Below, one piece after another: positions 14,176 through 25,970 of a stretch of DNA of 64,000 bases. Both the position numbers and the translations under genes were made by a program. The DNA is from Batillaria attramentaria. Lineage: Eukaryota; Mollusca; Gastropoda; Batillariidae. The DNA lies in assembly GCA_018292915.2 (NCBI GenBank), contig JACVVK020000395.1, positions 1 through 64,000 of the forward strand, read 5' to 3'. Under the pieces are notes generated by a model. It saw only the letters and a program-made list of their open reading frames with translations. It was not told the origin of the DNA and ran no database searches. How positions within the stretch are numbered: the first letter of the stretch is position 1; the number at the start of each line of letters is the position of its first letter.

Positions 14176-14628
14176 CAGGGATGTCACTGGAGCTTGAAAC
14201 CTATAGGACAAATGTCCTGGAAGGTGGCAGATGAATAGGACATTTGTCCTGAACTGGAACGAAACAATAGGACATTCTGGCATAAAGCATTGTAAAACAG
14301 GAACCACATAAACAAAGGTCAGGGTTAAACTCTTTGCCAATCAGAGGGCTTCTTTTAGGGAATACCACAGGTCACTCGCTTTGCGGGCGTGCAACTAAAA
14401 TATTCTCTGCGCAAGTGAGCAAGCTCCCCGAGTAGCGCAAGGCGGCAGCCCCTCACTCGGAAAAATGTCACTAGTTTGTCCGCGATGAACAGAAACACAA
14501 TCGGACATATGACATCCTCTTGAAATAAACAATCGGACATCTGTCCTGCTGGACAGTTTTTTTTTCATCGGACATTTGGCCAAGTCTATCGGTCATAGTC
14601 CTGTGTCCGGCCACCAGTGACATCCCTG
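14176..14628. mobile_element. 453-bp MITE with CAGGGATGTCACTGG termini
   Basis: Perfect 15-bp terminal inverted repeats CAGGGATGTCACTGG. The 5-bp target duplication ATATG is at 14171-14175 and 14629-14633, and the intact site (TTAATATGATG) is present in the other units of the surrounding array. Internal inverted copies of a GGACAAATGTCC-like motif are frequent. No coding capacity. The CAG start and short duplication suggest a hAT-like mobiliser, which is inference. Confidence 0.88.
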
Positions 14629-14937
14629 ATATGATGTAAAAGACATACACTCAAAGCCAATTTGTCTGAAAAACAGGATTATTTTTAGGCAGATCACAAT
14701 CTTTCGCACAGGTGCTTGAACACAACGATTCTGAAGCAAGATGAGTGTCAATACAAATGACTCGGCGTGAGGCTTGTGGTCTGATGACTATGAAAAAAAA
14801 AGGGTTAGAGATTTTACGAAGGCCTCTTACAGGCAAAAAAGAAGATCGGGAAGCTCATGCAAAGGGGGCAATAGAAGAAGACATGGACACAGACGATTAT
14901 TATGAGACTCATACCGACGCAACAATTTTGGAAATCA

Positions 14938-15772
14938 GCTTGGCGCAACAAACACCGACGAGACTGAAAGTGACGCGACAAAGACAGATCAGACTCAGAG
15001 TGACGCGACAGAGACAGATCAGACTCAGAGTGACGCGACAGAGACAGATCAGACTCAGAGTGACGCGAAAGAGGCAGATCAGACTCAGAGTGACGCGACA
15101 GAGACAGATCAGACTCAGAGTGACGCGACAGAGGCAGATCAGACTCAGGATGACGCGACAGAGACAGATCAGACTCAGGATGACGCGACAGAGACAGATC
15201 AGACTCAGGATGACGCGACAGAGACAGATCAGACTCAGGATGACGCGACAGAGACAGATCAGACTCAGAGTGACGCGACAGAGGCAGATGAAAATCAAAA
15301 TGACCATTATCATAGTATCAGAGCAGCTGCAGCACATGGTCTAAAACGACAAGCAAAAAGAATGCTCGACCGATCAGTTGCGAAAATGAAGGCTCTTGAT
15401 GTTGGCGATAACGTTCTTGTACCAGTGTCTGAGTTTGATCGGGGGAGGGGGGATCCACTCAACCTGACTGGTGTTGTCATAGAAAAAAAGTGAGAGAGGG
15501 TTCAAAATAGGAACAAAAGCTGGGGTTTTATCAGGGGTATTTGCACGAAACCAAATTGAAATGACAAAGTTTAATAAGATTACATGTGACCATCAGATGA
15601 GATGTCCATCCGTACAGCTGTTCGCCTGTTGTCGGTGGGTGAGGGTCAGGGAAAGGTGAAATGGTCTTGCAAGACAGGATGTCTTAAAATCAGGTGCAAA
15701 TGTTTCAAAAACAAAAGAGATTGCACCAGTGCATGTCATGCCCGTATTACTTGCAAGAATATTCCGCTATAG
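14938..15772 (+). pseudogene. Ginger1-type transposase C-terminal region, frameshifted
   Basis: After an acidic repeat linker comes HSIRAAAAHGLKRQAKRMLD, LDVGDNVLVPVSEFDRGRGD, NLTGVVIE, a frame change, FKIGTKAGVLSGVFARNQIE, another change, SIRTAVRLLSVGEGQGKVKW and a Cys-rich end (CKTGCLKIRCKCFK, DCTSACHARITC), with a stop at 15770. The order VGD.V.VPV..DRGRGD, then GTK.GVL....RNQ, then GQG...C.C...C...CH is what I know from the region after the integrase core in Ginger1 transposases and their host-derived relatives. The first break fits one extra A in the seven-A run at 15483-15489; the second, near 15590, returns to the starting frame. No integrase core is seen upstream, so this is a 5'-truncated remnant or a 3' exon. 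The family call rests on remembered motifs. Confidence 0.7.
14971..15300 (+). repeat. 30-bp minisatellite, 11 units, in phase with the transposase frame
   Basis: Eleven head-to-tail units of exactly 30 bp (TGACGCGACAGAGACAGATC + AGACTCAGAG), the last one degenerate. Read in the transposase frame each unit encodes DATETDQTQS or DATETDQTQD, a strongly acidic decapeptide. The other long open frame of the same stretch (RVTRQRQIRL repeats) is a by-product of the 30-bp period. Confidence 0.95.
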
Positions 15773-15914
15773 TTTCGATTGACATTGAGGTCAGAATTAG
15801 TGGTTTTGTTTTTGTTCTTTGTTTTTCTGTGGCAATAAAGATAAACAGCGACATTGCATAGTTTCATGAAATTCACAGTCTGCGATTCGTGTTCACCACC
15901 GAGATTACACCCTT

Positions 15915-16053
15915 TGCGCAGTTCATGTAATGAGCAGTTCTACTTTGCGTATTTCATGAACTGCGCAGCATTGTTGCGCAGTTCATGAACTATGCAACAG
16001 CGTCGGACAGTTCATGAACTACGCAAAAAAATGCGCAGTACATGAACTACGCA
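15915..16053. repeat. phased array of five 22-bp palindromes
   Basis: Copies of TGCGCAGTTCATGAACTRCGCA start at 15915, 15946, 15975, 16004 and 16032, spaced 28-31 bp. A weaker relative lies at about 15855. Each is close to a perfect dyad centred on TTCATGAA. The array sits 140 bp after the transposase stop, where subterminal transposase-binding repeats could lie. Confidence 0.9.
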
Positions 16054-16079
16054 GGTACACGTATATCGCGTAACACATG

Positions 16080-16660
16080 CACCAACAACACACCTCTTCC
16101 ACCACACTTACGCATGCCCACACCTACACATACACCTGCATCCACACCTGAACCTGTGCACACACAACCCACATCTACATCTGCACCACCCCCATCCACA
16201 TATACACTTACAACTACCCTCACACACATCCACATCTGCACCACTTTCTACCAAACCAGCAACCTCATCCACACATACACCTTGAACCACCCTCATCAAG
16301 TAAACCTACACCTACACCACCATCTTCCACATCCGCATCCAAACCACCCTCATCCACACATACGAACACACCATTCACATCCACATCTGCACCCACATCA
16401 TCCTTACCACACCTCAAATACCCTGCACCAAAACCACGACACCCATACACAACACCCACATACGCCACACCAAACAGATCACACAGACCACTCTTACCTT
16501 CACCACACTGCATAAAAACGTTACTTCCAAACCCAGCCACACACTGACCCATACAGACGCCCACGCCACACCACTTCTACAGACACCTAACAAACCAACA
16601 CACACTCACACTGATAAACACTAACCAACACACACGTACACTGCTACACACTTCAAATCA
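16080..16660. repeat. A+C-rich, G-poor cryptic simple sequence
   Basis: Nearly 600 bp of CCACAYMCACAYC-like text with almost no G on the plus strand. The open frame on it (Thr/Pro/His-rich) follows from composition alone. Confidence 0.8.
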
Positions 16661-16788
16661 TCTTTCATACTCATTTTCATTCTCATCTCCATAAGAAATA
16701 AATTCATCGCTCCACTATAAGTATTCCTCTTCTCACTAAGTTGTTCGTTAGTTTGTTGGTTATAATACTTACATTATTCCTTTTCCTT

Positions 16789-16832
<44 letters not shown>

Positions 16833-18165
16833 GGATGGGGTTACTGGGTAAAGTGAATGTCTTCTTTCCATAAACAAATAGCAGACGATTACCGAACACG
16901 ACAACAGGCGGGAAAGAGGAAACGGTGTTCGGACATGCGCACAGCGCGAAATTCCTAGGGATGCCCGGGAATTCCACACACAGGAATGCATGACGTCATT
17001 GCACTGGCCGGCAGGCTTTTGACTCCGTTGTCTCGACCAGTGTCTCGGTCCATGCATAAGAAACTGGTGGCGACTTAGGCTATAGCCAACTAAGTCAAAA
17101 GCCATGACTCAAGGCCAGCCTTCGGTTAGGCGGGGTTGGTGCATTAGACGCCTGGATTGCTACTATATGTCACACTTTATCCTTGCCTATGCTCCTGACC
17201 TTGTAAACCTATTTGCTAATTGTTTCTAAACTTTTCACAAGGCACTGAACAATGCTCATTTAAATGCACATCTCCAGGCCCTTTCCTGTCACCTTTTAGT
17301 GGAGTAGTTCAGAAACTGAAGAAAAAACACAACTACCATAACGCAGTCAAATTAGCCATTAAAATTCAAATGAGGACTGAATGCAGTAGAATATTTTCAC
17401 TGGGGTGACACATTTGCTTTTTCTCAAGACCCTGTGTCTTGCCATTCACTTCCATTTCAATCAACAAACAAAAAAACAAAAAAAAAAAAAAAACAAGTTG
17501 ACTTATTGTTTAAATGGAGGAAAAAATTTGAAAGCCAAATCAACTGTCCACAACACTAAATCTGCACAGTTCCCTCTGTGTAGGAGGGCAAACATTTCAC
17601 TAGCATTAAACCCACATTACCCCTACCAAGTCAGACAGACTACACCCTGTGTACTCTGACCAGTTCCACTTAAAGATGTAAGTCACAGTCACTTCAAATC
17701 GGAGAGAAGAATTATTCTAAAAACTTGCGACTAAAATTTAGACGCACATTGCACATACTGGGTGCTCCCCTGATTTTAGCCTCTCCTGAGAAAGTAGATG
17801 GACAAAAATACATGCAGACCTATAACCAACCCCATTTGTCATTTTTTATCACCCCTTCCTAGGCAGTATCGTGTCTTTCATCGTTGTCAGTATCATGAAT
17901 CAAGGAATGGTTAGGTTCTATCCATATGGTCAGATGAGCGTTGTCATGTGGAATTTGTTTTGAAGTTAATGAATCTGGAAACGTTTCAGATACTCAGTGG
18001 TAAAGCCGGAGTTCCATATGGATGCCCCTGAGAAAGACATTTAGATATCAACCCTTGGACGAGGCATTAGGAGCAGACTGTACCTTGTGTTGTTTTATCA
18101 TGTTTGAAATTAAATAGTTGCTAAAGATATGTTTGGGCTTTGCAGCTAACACTTTTGTGCATCAG

Positions 18166-19037
18166 TTAGCATTTGTTAAATTCCAGATGCCGTTTTAGAG
18201 GAAGAAGTTTGAGGATTTTAAACTTTTGGTCGGTATTAGATTTACCCGAGTGTAAGAGTTTGACAGCGCGCCAGTGAATGGAGTTTACCTTTTTGAACTG
18301 ATTTTCGCTGCACTCCTGCCACAGAGTGGGCGCAAAATCCAGATGACTTTGCACGTGGGCCTGAAAGAATAGCTTGCAGGTGTCAGGACTAAGCGACTTA
18401 GTTTAGATATAGCAAGAACAGATTTTTTATATTAATTTACAGATACCATCAACATGCATTTTCCACTTTAGTTGGTCGTCAATTATGACACATAGTAGAC
18501 GGTGGTTTTGAGACTTGCTCGATGGACTCCGATCCAACTGACAACCGCAGAGGAGATAGTTTGCGTTGTTGATTTTGGCACGTTGTTATTAGCATGCTTT
18601 AGGGGTTGTTTTTTTTTTAGGTACTGATTCCCATGTGGTTGACTTTTACACCACTGGGAGACTTCAATGAGGCTATGCTGCAATACTTTCGTTTACTTTG
18701 GACTCATCCATATCCGACGCATGGCGCGTGGAGTCGTCAGCAAACATATCACAGCTTACATTAGAGTTTGAGATGGAGAGGGGCATATCATTGACGAATA
18801 AACAAAAGAAAACTGGGCCAAGGATAGAGCCTCTGGGGCATACCGAGCTTAACAACACCTTCCTCAGAAAACGCACCATTGTGGTAGACTTTCTGCCTTC
18901 TACCTTGAAGATATGAACAAAATAAGGAGATTGTCTTAGGATCAGGGATGTACATGTATATGGATAATTTCTCCAACAAAATGCTGTGGTTTACCAAGTC
19001 AGAGAGAGAGAGAGAGATGAGAGAGATTTCCTTTGAC
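18166..19037 (-). pseudogene. LINE-type (Jockey/CR1-like) reverse transcriptase fragment
   Basis: Reading the minus strand from 19037 downwards, in several frames: LSDLVNHSILLEKLSIYMY, FCSYLQGRRQKVYHNGAFSE, then SVCPRGSILGPVFFCLFVND and CDMFADDST (equivalent to the G-P-Q-G-S-I-L-G-P and F-A-D-D active-site blocks), then QHSLIEVSQWCKSQ, and lastly QSHLDFAPTLWQEC with LLPLKRHLEFNKC. These come in the order of the fingers-palm-thumb of a non-LTR retrotransposon RT. Several frame changes and a missing endonuclease make this a dead 5'-truncated copy. Confidence 0.88.
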
Positions 19038-20000
19038 AACTACGGGAATAGTATCACACAGAGAGACGGGGGGGGGGGGGGGTGGGGGTGGGGGATTTGA
19101 AAACTAGCGGAAATGTATCTGGGAGACTTTGAGAGAGCAAGTTTCCTGAGTTATATTATCAGATACATTGTTCATGACAAAAATTCGCTACTGTGCTTTA
19201 CTCAATGTGACAGACAGAACGAATTTCTTTAACAATTGAAGCCAGTTAATTAGTTAGTCAGGGTTTTATTCTGCACAAGCTTTGCGTGGCTTTATGCCCG
19301 TAAACTCACTCTGCACAAGCTGGAAACACTCGACTAAAGCCATATAGTTATCCAGAGAGAGAGAGAGAGAGAGAGTTTCTTTGGCACTAACGGAATAGTA
19401 TCAAAGAGAGAGAGGGGGGGGGTTGACAACTAACGGAATTGCATCAGGGAGACTTTGAGAGAGAATGTTTCGTGAGTGATACTACCAGAAAGTGAGAGAG
19501 AGAATGGAGGGGGATTTGACAACTAACGGAAATTGTATCAGGGAGACTTTCAGAGAGAAAGTTTCCTGAGTTGTATTATCAGATGCTTAGTTCATGACAA
19601 AATTCGCAAACTGTGTTACTCAATGAAACAGACAGAATTTCTTTGACGAGTGAAGCCATATAATTATTCAGAGAGAGGGGGAAGAGGGATATTTTCTTTG
19701 ACAACTAATGGATTTATATCACAGAGAGAGAGAGAGAGGGAGTTGACAACTAACGAAATTGCATCAGGGAGACTTCGTGAGTTATACTACCAGAGAGGGA
19801 ACTAACGGAATTGTATCAGGGAGACTTTCAGAGAGAAAGTTTCCCGAGTTATACTCTCAGATGCATAGTTCATGACAAATTAGCTACTGTGTTTTACTGA
19901 GTGTGACAGACAGAGAATGTCTTTGACAACTATGGCCACCTAGATTTTCACAGAAAGAGAGAGAGAGAGAGCTGGGGTATGGTGCGGGTGTGTTGGGCCA
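19038..20000. repeat. irregular tandem repeats rich in GAGA
   Basis: Variants of TTTGACAACTAACGGAATTG, TCAGGGAGACTTTGAGAGAG and TTCATGACAAATTCGC occur at least five times at 19080-19930 with (GA)n between. A reverse-oriented piece is at 20800-20850. Confidence 0.8.
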
Positions 20001-20820
20001 GGCGAGGCGAGGAGGGAAGGGGGGAGGGGAGCGGAGGAAGTGGTGAGGTTGGTGACGGGGTGAGATTTCTTTCAAGAAGGATAGAAAATTACCTGTCTAC
20101 AATGTCCTGCTATACTAAAGACCGCCCCCCTTCCCCCCCCCCCCCCCCCCCCCCCCCCAACCCCGGACTGTGTGGACGACCCCCCCCCCACCCCTTCCTC
20201 CCCACTTATTTGTGTTATTGTTACTCATTAAAATCAAACAAACGTGAGAGTAAAATGCTATGTGCACTACTTAGAGAAAATGCTCTTTGTCCTTATTCTT
20301 TTTCAACCGTTTTCTGAACTGAGAAAACTAGGAAATAAATGCACACATCTATTGTTGGCTGCACAAAAGAACAAGTAAACGGTATAATGCGTTTCTTTAT
20401 TCAGTCGCCAATAATTTTAGTTGATAACTTCTTACGGAGCCACTTTCGCAATATATAGACCTATAAAAAAAAATAAAAAAAAGTTGATACTGGCGTGGTG
20501 ACCTGATACATTTCATGACGGTTGGGCTCTCAGTCTTTCTGTTTCTACTCAACGCCAGTGAACGAGCCCTGACAGAACTCATCTTTTCAGAATACTTAAA
20601 ATTTTACTTCACTGTGGACGAAGATGTGAGTGTCGCGTGGATGCGGAAAGTTTACGTACGGTGAAAAACTCAAGCCTTGTACCCCATATCAATCTGGCGG
20701 TAACCCTCTCTCTCTCTCTCTCAGATTACGTGGTAAAGCACAGTCATGCACTGAATTTTGAAGGTGTAAATTACGAAACACTCTTTCCCACTCTGTGATA
20801 CAATTCATTAGTTGTCAAAG

Positions 20821-20858
<38 letters not shown>

Positions 20859-20859
<1 letters not shown>

Positions 20860-20991
20860 GGAGCCGGGGTGGTCGAATGGTAGAGCGTTGGACTTCTAAT
20901 GCTCGGGTCGTGAGTTCGATCCCGGCTGGGGCCAAATATTTGTACTGGGTTTTTCATCGATGCCCCGTCTTTGATATCACCCTATGTGGTC
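20859..20991 (+). mobile_element. SINE family 1, 3'-truncated
   Basis: An intact tRNA-like head (GGGAGCCGGGGTGGTCGAAT, box B GAGTTCGATCCC) runs into the body and stops at CACCCTATGTGGT. It is joined directly to a (CT)n tract. Not a tRNA gene: it has no acceptor stem pairing and its 3' part is SINE body. Confidence 0.85.
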
Positions 20992-23449
20992 ATAGGTCAT
21001 AGTCAAATAAACAGTTCCTTGGTGCGACGGAACTGCTGAAAACAGTTCCGAAGTGCAATGGAACTGTCTGACAAAAGGCAAAAAGAATAGTTTTTTCTCC
21101 TCCAAATCGACAAGGATGATGGGGGTATCTTTAAAAAAAAAACCCCTAAGGAAACAGGAGCAAGCCACAAAGACTAATGTTTTGAAAAAAAAATGGTATG
21201 CATTTTTTTCTGCAGAAAGTTAATGGCCGTTTTTTCGCGAGAAAAACAAAAAGAAAAGAAAACAAAACAAAACAAACTAGCCCGGCCACACTTGTCAGCG
21301 CCGTCATTTTTTTTTTTTTTTTTTTTCGCTAAAAAACCGCCGCCCTTGTTTTTCCCGAAAAAAAAAACAACAAACTGACGGCATAATACGGGGCGCCATT
21401 GCACCAAACCGCGGCTGAAGATCAGTTCTGATACCGAGCTTAAGGTGCGTAAGAGCTGAAGGCCAAGTGCAGAAAGTTGTGATACACGTGTACAACCACT
21501 GAGTCAGTAACGACCAATACTTTTGAAAGGAGAAGAAGAACTGACAACTAGAGAGAGAGAATCGTTAATAGATAGATTAATAATGTATTGATTGATTTGC
21601 TGGTTTACCGCTGGCGGCCGTATTCACGCTGTGCACAGCGTCTGTGGTCAGTCCAGTAAGGACCAGCGTCCACGTGTGTGTGTGTGTGTGTCAGGTGTGT
21701 ACTGAGTGTGTACCGGCAGCATTCACGAGGTCCGTTACGAATGGTCAGTGTCAGACACAAAGTAAGCAAGCTGCCTCAGCCGGTCAGTGCACGACTACAC
21801 TGACACGTCGCAGGGCACACGTGGTGTCTGAAACTCATTCTGGCTTGAAATTGTATCAGCTGATTCCAAGATTCACTGACGATAATACACGGTGCTACTG
21901 TAACACACATGTATAGTCGTTTGTGTATAGTACACGGTGCCATCGTGCAGCGTATACAAAAAACGTCGTCTGCTAGAGCCTATACTGCTCGCAACACTAG
22001 TGACGTCGCTCCACTTGATTGGGCAATGTGGCGACGCACACCGTGGCTTTTCACACGGACAGTATATTGTATCTTCACTCAGTGAGCTTGGGCAAGCCAA
22101 ATGCGTTTCAGTTCTGGTTGCAAACGGCGCCCCATATTTCTTTTTTTTTTTGGGGGGGGGGGGGGGGGGGAATTGACGGCTGCTTTTTCGAGGAAAAGTT
22201 GCCTTTACTTAGGTAAAGCTCGGTGTTGATTTGCATCTTGGATCAAAATACTCGGCTTGATGGGAAATAACAGCTAAACTATAAAACATGTCAAATTTTA
22301 CTGGCTTTCTAGCAAAAGGCAAGTGCCCGGTTTAAAACATTATTGTACTCAGCCGGTCATTTGGTCTCCTCCGTCACTATGCGTTGGAGCCGCTAAAACA
22401 GGCCAGATCGATCTCCGGTATGGCTACCTGTCCCGCCAAGAAGGAATACCCGCTTAATCGTTGTCTCTGTTGTCAAGCAGTCGCCGCAATCGTCACGGCA
22501 GCCCTGAAGTGGGTGCGCGCTCTGTCTCAGGGGAACTGAAGCTCCGCCCATTTCCTTTTGATCTCATCGTCTGAGAGCCGCCATGTCCCCTCGCCTCTTA
22601 CAGCACGGGTGTGGCGCGGGAGTTGATGCTCCGCCCCTCTGTAGCGGCGCCTTTGATCTGCGAAACAGCCCCTTTTATCCTCTTGTTCCTAACGTTTGAA
22701 GGCAGACCCGTGACGCGGGAGTTGCCAGAGCGTGGACGAGCTTACTCGGCAATCTATTTAAACTTGGGGAAATGCCTTCGATGCGCATGCTTGAAACGTG
22801 GATTTTGTTTCTGTTGGATAACTTCAGTCCTTGCCATACCCTATGTGCGCCGGGTCATTCGGAAGAAAGAATGGCTTCAAAAACATTGGTTACTGGCAAG
22901 AACTGTTTCTACCAGAAAATACAGATACTGATACTTCCTTAACAGTGTCTAGCGCACTACCCCCTCTGTTCTCTGGCCAGCGCTATACAGGCTACGTGAT
23001 ACAGATGCAAATCTGGAGGAAAACGCTATATATTCCTCTTACACATAACGCTGCAGATGACACCCTAGAAATGCTTTAAAATTCACCAAAAAATTCACAA
23101 AAATCAGGCAGCCATAGACTCATGCGTAGAGGAAATTTAAACAAATTCCAATATTCCGTTTTTTGGCAATGTTGGCAGCGACCACATACCCCCTCATTCC
23201 ACGGTCGTCTGCTGGCTCCTGTGCCAGCCGCGCATGAATACAAATAGTCCACAAGCCAGCCTCATTTTCCCCTAATTTTACTATTACCTGGCATGAAACT
23301 TGTTTACAAAGCCAACAAAAAGCACCAGATTGCCATATTTTACTATGCACACAAATTTTTAAAGGGGCAAAGATTTTATACTATATTTAGCCGAGTTCTT
23401 ACTACATGCCCCGGAAGCTAATACTATCACGTAGCCTATGCCACGAGCC
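20992..23449. other. no gene recognised
   Basis: Homopolymers at 21307-21326 and 22141-22170. The GC-richer stretch 22360-22760 has two related segments (GGGAACTGAAGCTCCGCCC and GGAGTTGATGCTCCGCCCC), so a lost promoter or repeat is possible but unsupported. Confidence 0.5.
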
Positions 23450-25395
23450 GGTATCACTTATTGAACACTGAAACTCCGTCTAGTTTTGCCGGAATTGCAG
23501 ATTTTCAAACGCGCCAAGCATGTTGTGTGACGCGCACGTGCCATCCACACAGTGGTCGCCATGTTCACTAACTACCCCTTAACCTTGCTACCGAATTTTA
23601 CGGGAAAAATCTTTTCGTTTATTTTTTTCTGATTTATTGAAACTGTCATCCATTATGTTGACTGGTCCTTAACTTTTTGTGAAGACTGTATAAGCTAAAG
23701 CTTATTTGTGCTCATTGAGTGTTAAATATATAAATTTCCGTCCTGCAATAATTTTTTTTTTTTCACTGATAAAAATGTGCGTGTACACGTTAACCAAAAA
23801 AGGATAAGCGGCTGACGGCACAGCTTGTACCTGACGCATTATTGTTATTGTTATGAAATGCGCATTGTAAACATGCGAATGAATAAAAAGAAGTCGGAAA
23901 ATGGTGAAGGATGGACGAAAGAAACCAACAAAAACAAAAATAAAAAAGGAAGAGAAGAATGGAAGGAAAAAATCCTTCTTAAACGATTTAGGTATCATGG
24001 CGTACAAGCAGCTGCGACCGTTGAACAGCACGGACTAAACAAATATATATCTGAAACACTTTGGTGTCATGGTTTTTGGTAACTTAGGGGGGGGGGGGGG
24101 GGGGCAGGTGGGGCTGAGATGGTAACTGACCAAGGAAGCAAACATTGTACACAAAACCTCACCTCGCATATGAGTTTTCTCCACTTTCTTGTTGTGTATC
24201 GCACTGTTTGTTTAATTACCCTTAAGTCGTTACTTTGATAGTTACGAATCTTTAACTTATTTACTTCAGTTAACTGTGTGGTGCGTGACAAATTTTAGGC
24301 TTCTTGTTTAACAACAAAAAAGTAAGGAGGTCTTTTCACTCTTTGTGGATTAATACTTCCGAGAATACTTCACCACCTGCGCCGCTCGCAGTCATGTATC
24401 GCAGTGGTGTGAAATGTCCAATACCCCGCAGCAGACACCCCGAAGACGGGACACGCTCGCGGCGCCAGGGTGGCGTGGAGCTTCCAATACCCCGGGTTGG
24501 TTACGCGTAGCAGACACCAGGGACATGTGAAGAAGTGTAAACGGCACGCGCCAGCGGGCATATATCACGTTGACCTTATTAGTTTTTAGCAAGCGGGCCC
24601 AGTGTATACACTTCACAACCCAGAAATGGATATTGGGTGCTCTCTCTCTCTCTCTCTCTCTCTGTTAATTAAAACAATGTACCCGGTTTAGCTCGATTAT
24701 CAGCTAATCAGGAAAAGCGGTAACAAAGGTAAAGACTCCCTGACCCATTCCTATCGGCACCAGTCTCAAAAGGTGTGAAGACTTGCCTTGACCCTGAATA
24801 GCTGCGACACGCCATGGATCAATATAATAGCTAATCAGCAAACACCCGCATCTCACCCCTAAAGGCGTTAGTAGGACACGTGCCTATGTTTCACATGATG
24901 TCCTTACTAAACTTTTTGTTTTCTCATTTCAACACGACTACCGCAGACGCATATTCTGTCTAATCATTTCAGTTGAGCTCTTCTTCGAACGTCCCCACAC
25001 CATTTGGACCGACCGGACTCGGCGTTCAGCAACGGGGAACAGTTTTGTTCCGCAAAACACCGTGCGATACTCTAGTGCAATCAAGATCGTATCAGCAAAC
25101 CCGTTGGCGCGCGGGGGAGGGGGGGGGGGGATAAAATCAGCAAAAAAAGCACGTGCACCTTCGTCAGTTTTTTTTGGAAACTTGAATGGGACATGGGAAA
25201 CCTGTACATAAACGAAGGGCTCGGCATAAAGTGAATGTTGATGTATGGGTCGTGACGTGTTGCGAGAAGTATCGTCCTTTTCAGAGTAGAATTTTCTTTT
25301 GAACCATGGCGGCTCCTAAGCCTTCTTTTCTTCAAAGCGGCTATGTGACCTTCTCGTGTGCAAAAGGCACTAATTGGACTTATTATCGTCTGCTT

Positions 25396-25562
25396 TCGGG
25401 GTGGCCGAATGGTAGAGCGTTGGACTTCTAATGCTCGGGTCGTGAATTCGTATCCCGGCTGGGACCAAATATTTATGCTGATTTTTCATCGTTGCTCCGT
25501 CTTTGATATAACCAGTATGTGGTGGAAAGGGACGTTAAACCCCCCACACCCCAACCACTCGT
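25396..25562 (+). mobile_element. SINE family 1 in unit B (also 27303-27472, 31453-31622, 33371-33537)
   Basis: The head GGGTGGCCGAATGGTAGAGC and box B GTGAATTCGTATCCCGG have the same substitutions in all four copies, as does the 10-bp flanking duplication TCGTCTGCTT. This is one insertion copied by later duplication. Confidence 0.9.
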
Positions 25563-25726
25563 CTGCTTCAGATACCACTTGTGGAGTGTGGATTTTACGA
25601 CACACAGATAAAATTATATGTGTGGCCGCTCATTGCTGGGGTCTTAAGAGAGAGAGAGAGAGAGACGCTTTGGCCCTTGCCCTGGAAAATAAGGTTAAAG
25701 GAACAGGTACTGGGTTCCGTGAAAGA

Positions 25727-25970
25727 ATAATAATAATAATAATGAGTATTGTATAGGCGCTTTACCCAATTTCGTGAATTGGCTCAAAGCACCGTGAACT
25801 GAACCCACCACGCACGCTCACGTGAATCACACGCATTCTCTCACACATTGGACGTAAACACATTACAATCACGTTGTGCGAAGGGACAGTCAGCTATTTA
25901 AATTTCGGAATTTAGAAATGCATTTATTTTTTCAAATTTGGTTGGCTGAACCTATCCAAATTTGGTGGGC
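25727..25970 (-). mobile_element. SINE family 3 fragment in unit B (also near 27635, 31785, 33710)
   Basis: The 3' half on the minus strand, ending (ATT)n, interrupts GGTTCCGTGAAA and TGGCTGATCAGTGCGG. The related sub-units at 26360-26390 and 34674-34710 have the uninterrupted join, showing the empty site. Confidence 0.85.

Larger units (their letters stand above)
12072..14737. repeat. ~358-bp tandem repeat array, about six copies, interrupted by three insertions
   Basis: Units start near 12072, 12432, 12789, 13147, 13687 and 14136 at GGATATTT. Without insertions the period is 357-358 bp. The units at 12789 and 13147 look identical, implying recent duplication or conversion. SINE sequence separates later units, and a MITE splits the last. 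Cys-rich minus-strand frames (MCLSPDYTCSSCVRAPVRKT) recur with the unit but end at different stops, so no gene is called. Confidence 0.9.

Noticed and set aside
14745..15344. 199-residue open frame with RVTRQRQIRL repeats
   Set aside because: It is open only because the 30-bp unit has no stop in that frame. The acidic frame continues into conserved transposase motifs; this one does not.
16042..16515. 157-residue Thr/Pro/His-rich frame
   Set aside because: It follows from A+C-rich composition; no domain, no splice context.
20859..20935. tRNA gene candidate
   Set aside because: Box A and B are present but the acceptor stem does not pair and the sequence continues as SINE body; same for the other family 1 and 2 heads.
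23825..24082. 85-residue Lys-rich frame, also in the second block
   Set aside because: Low complexity and interrupted in the other copy; resembles MITE sequence at 61.6 kb.
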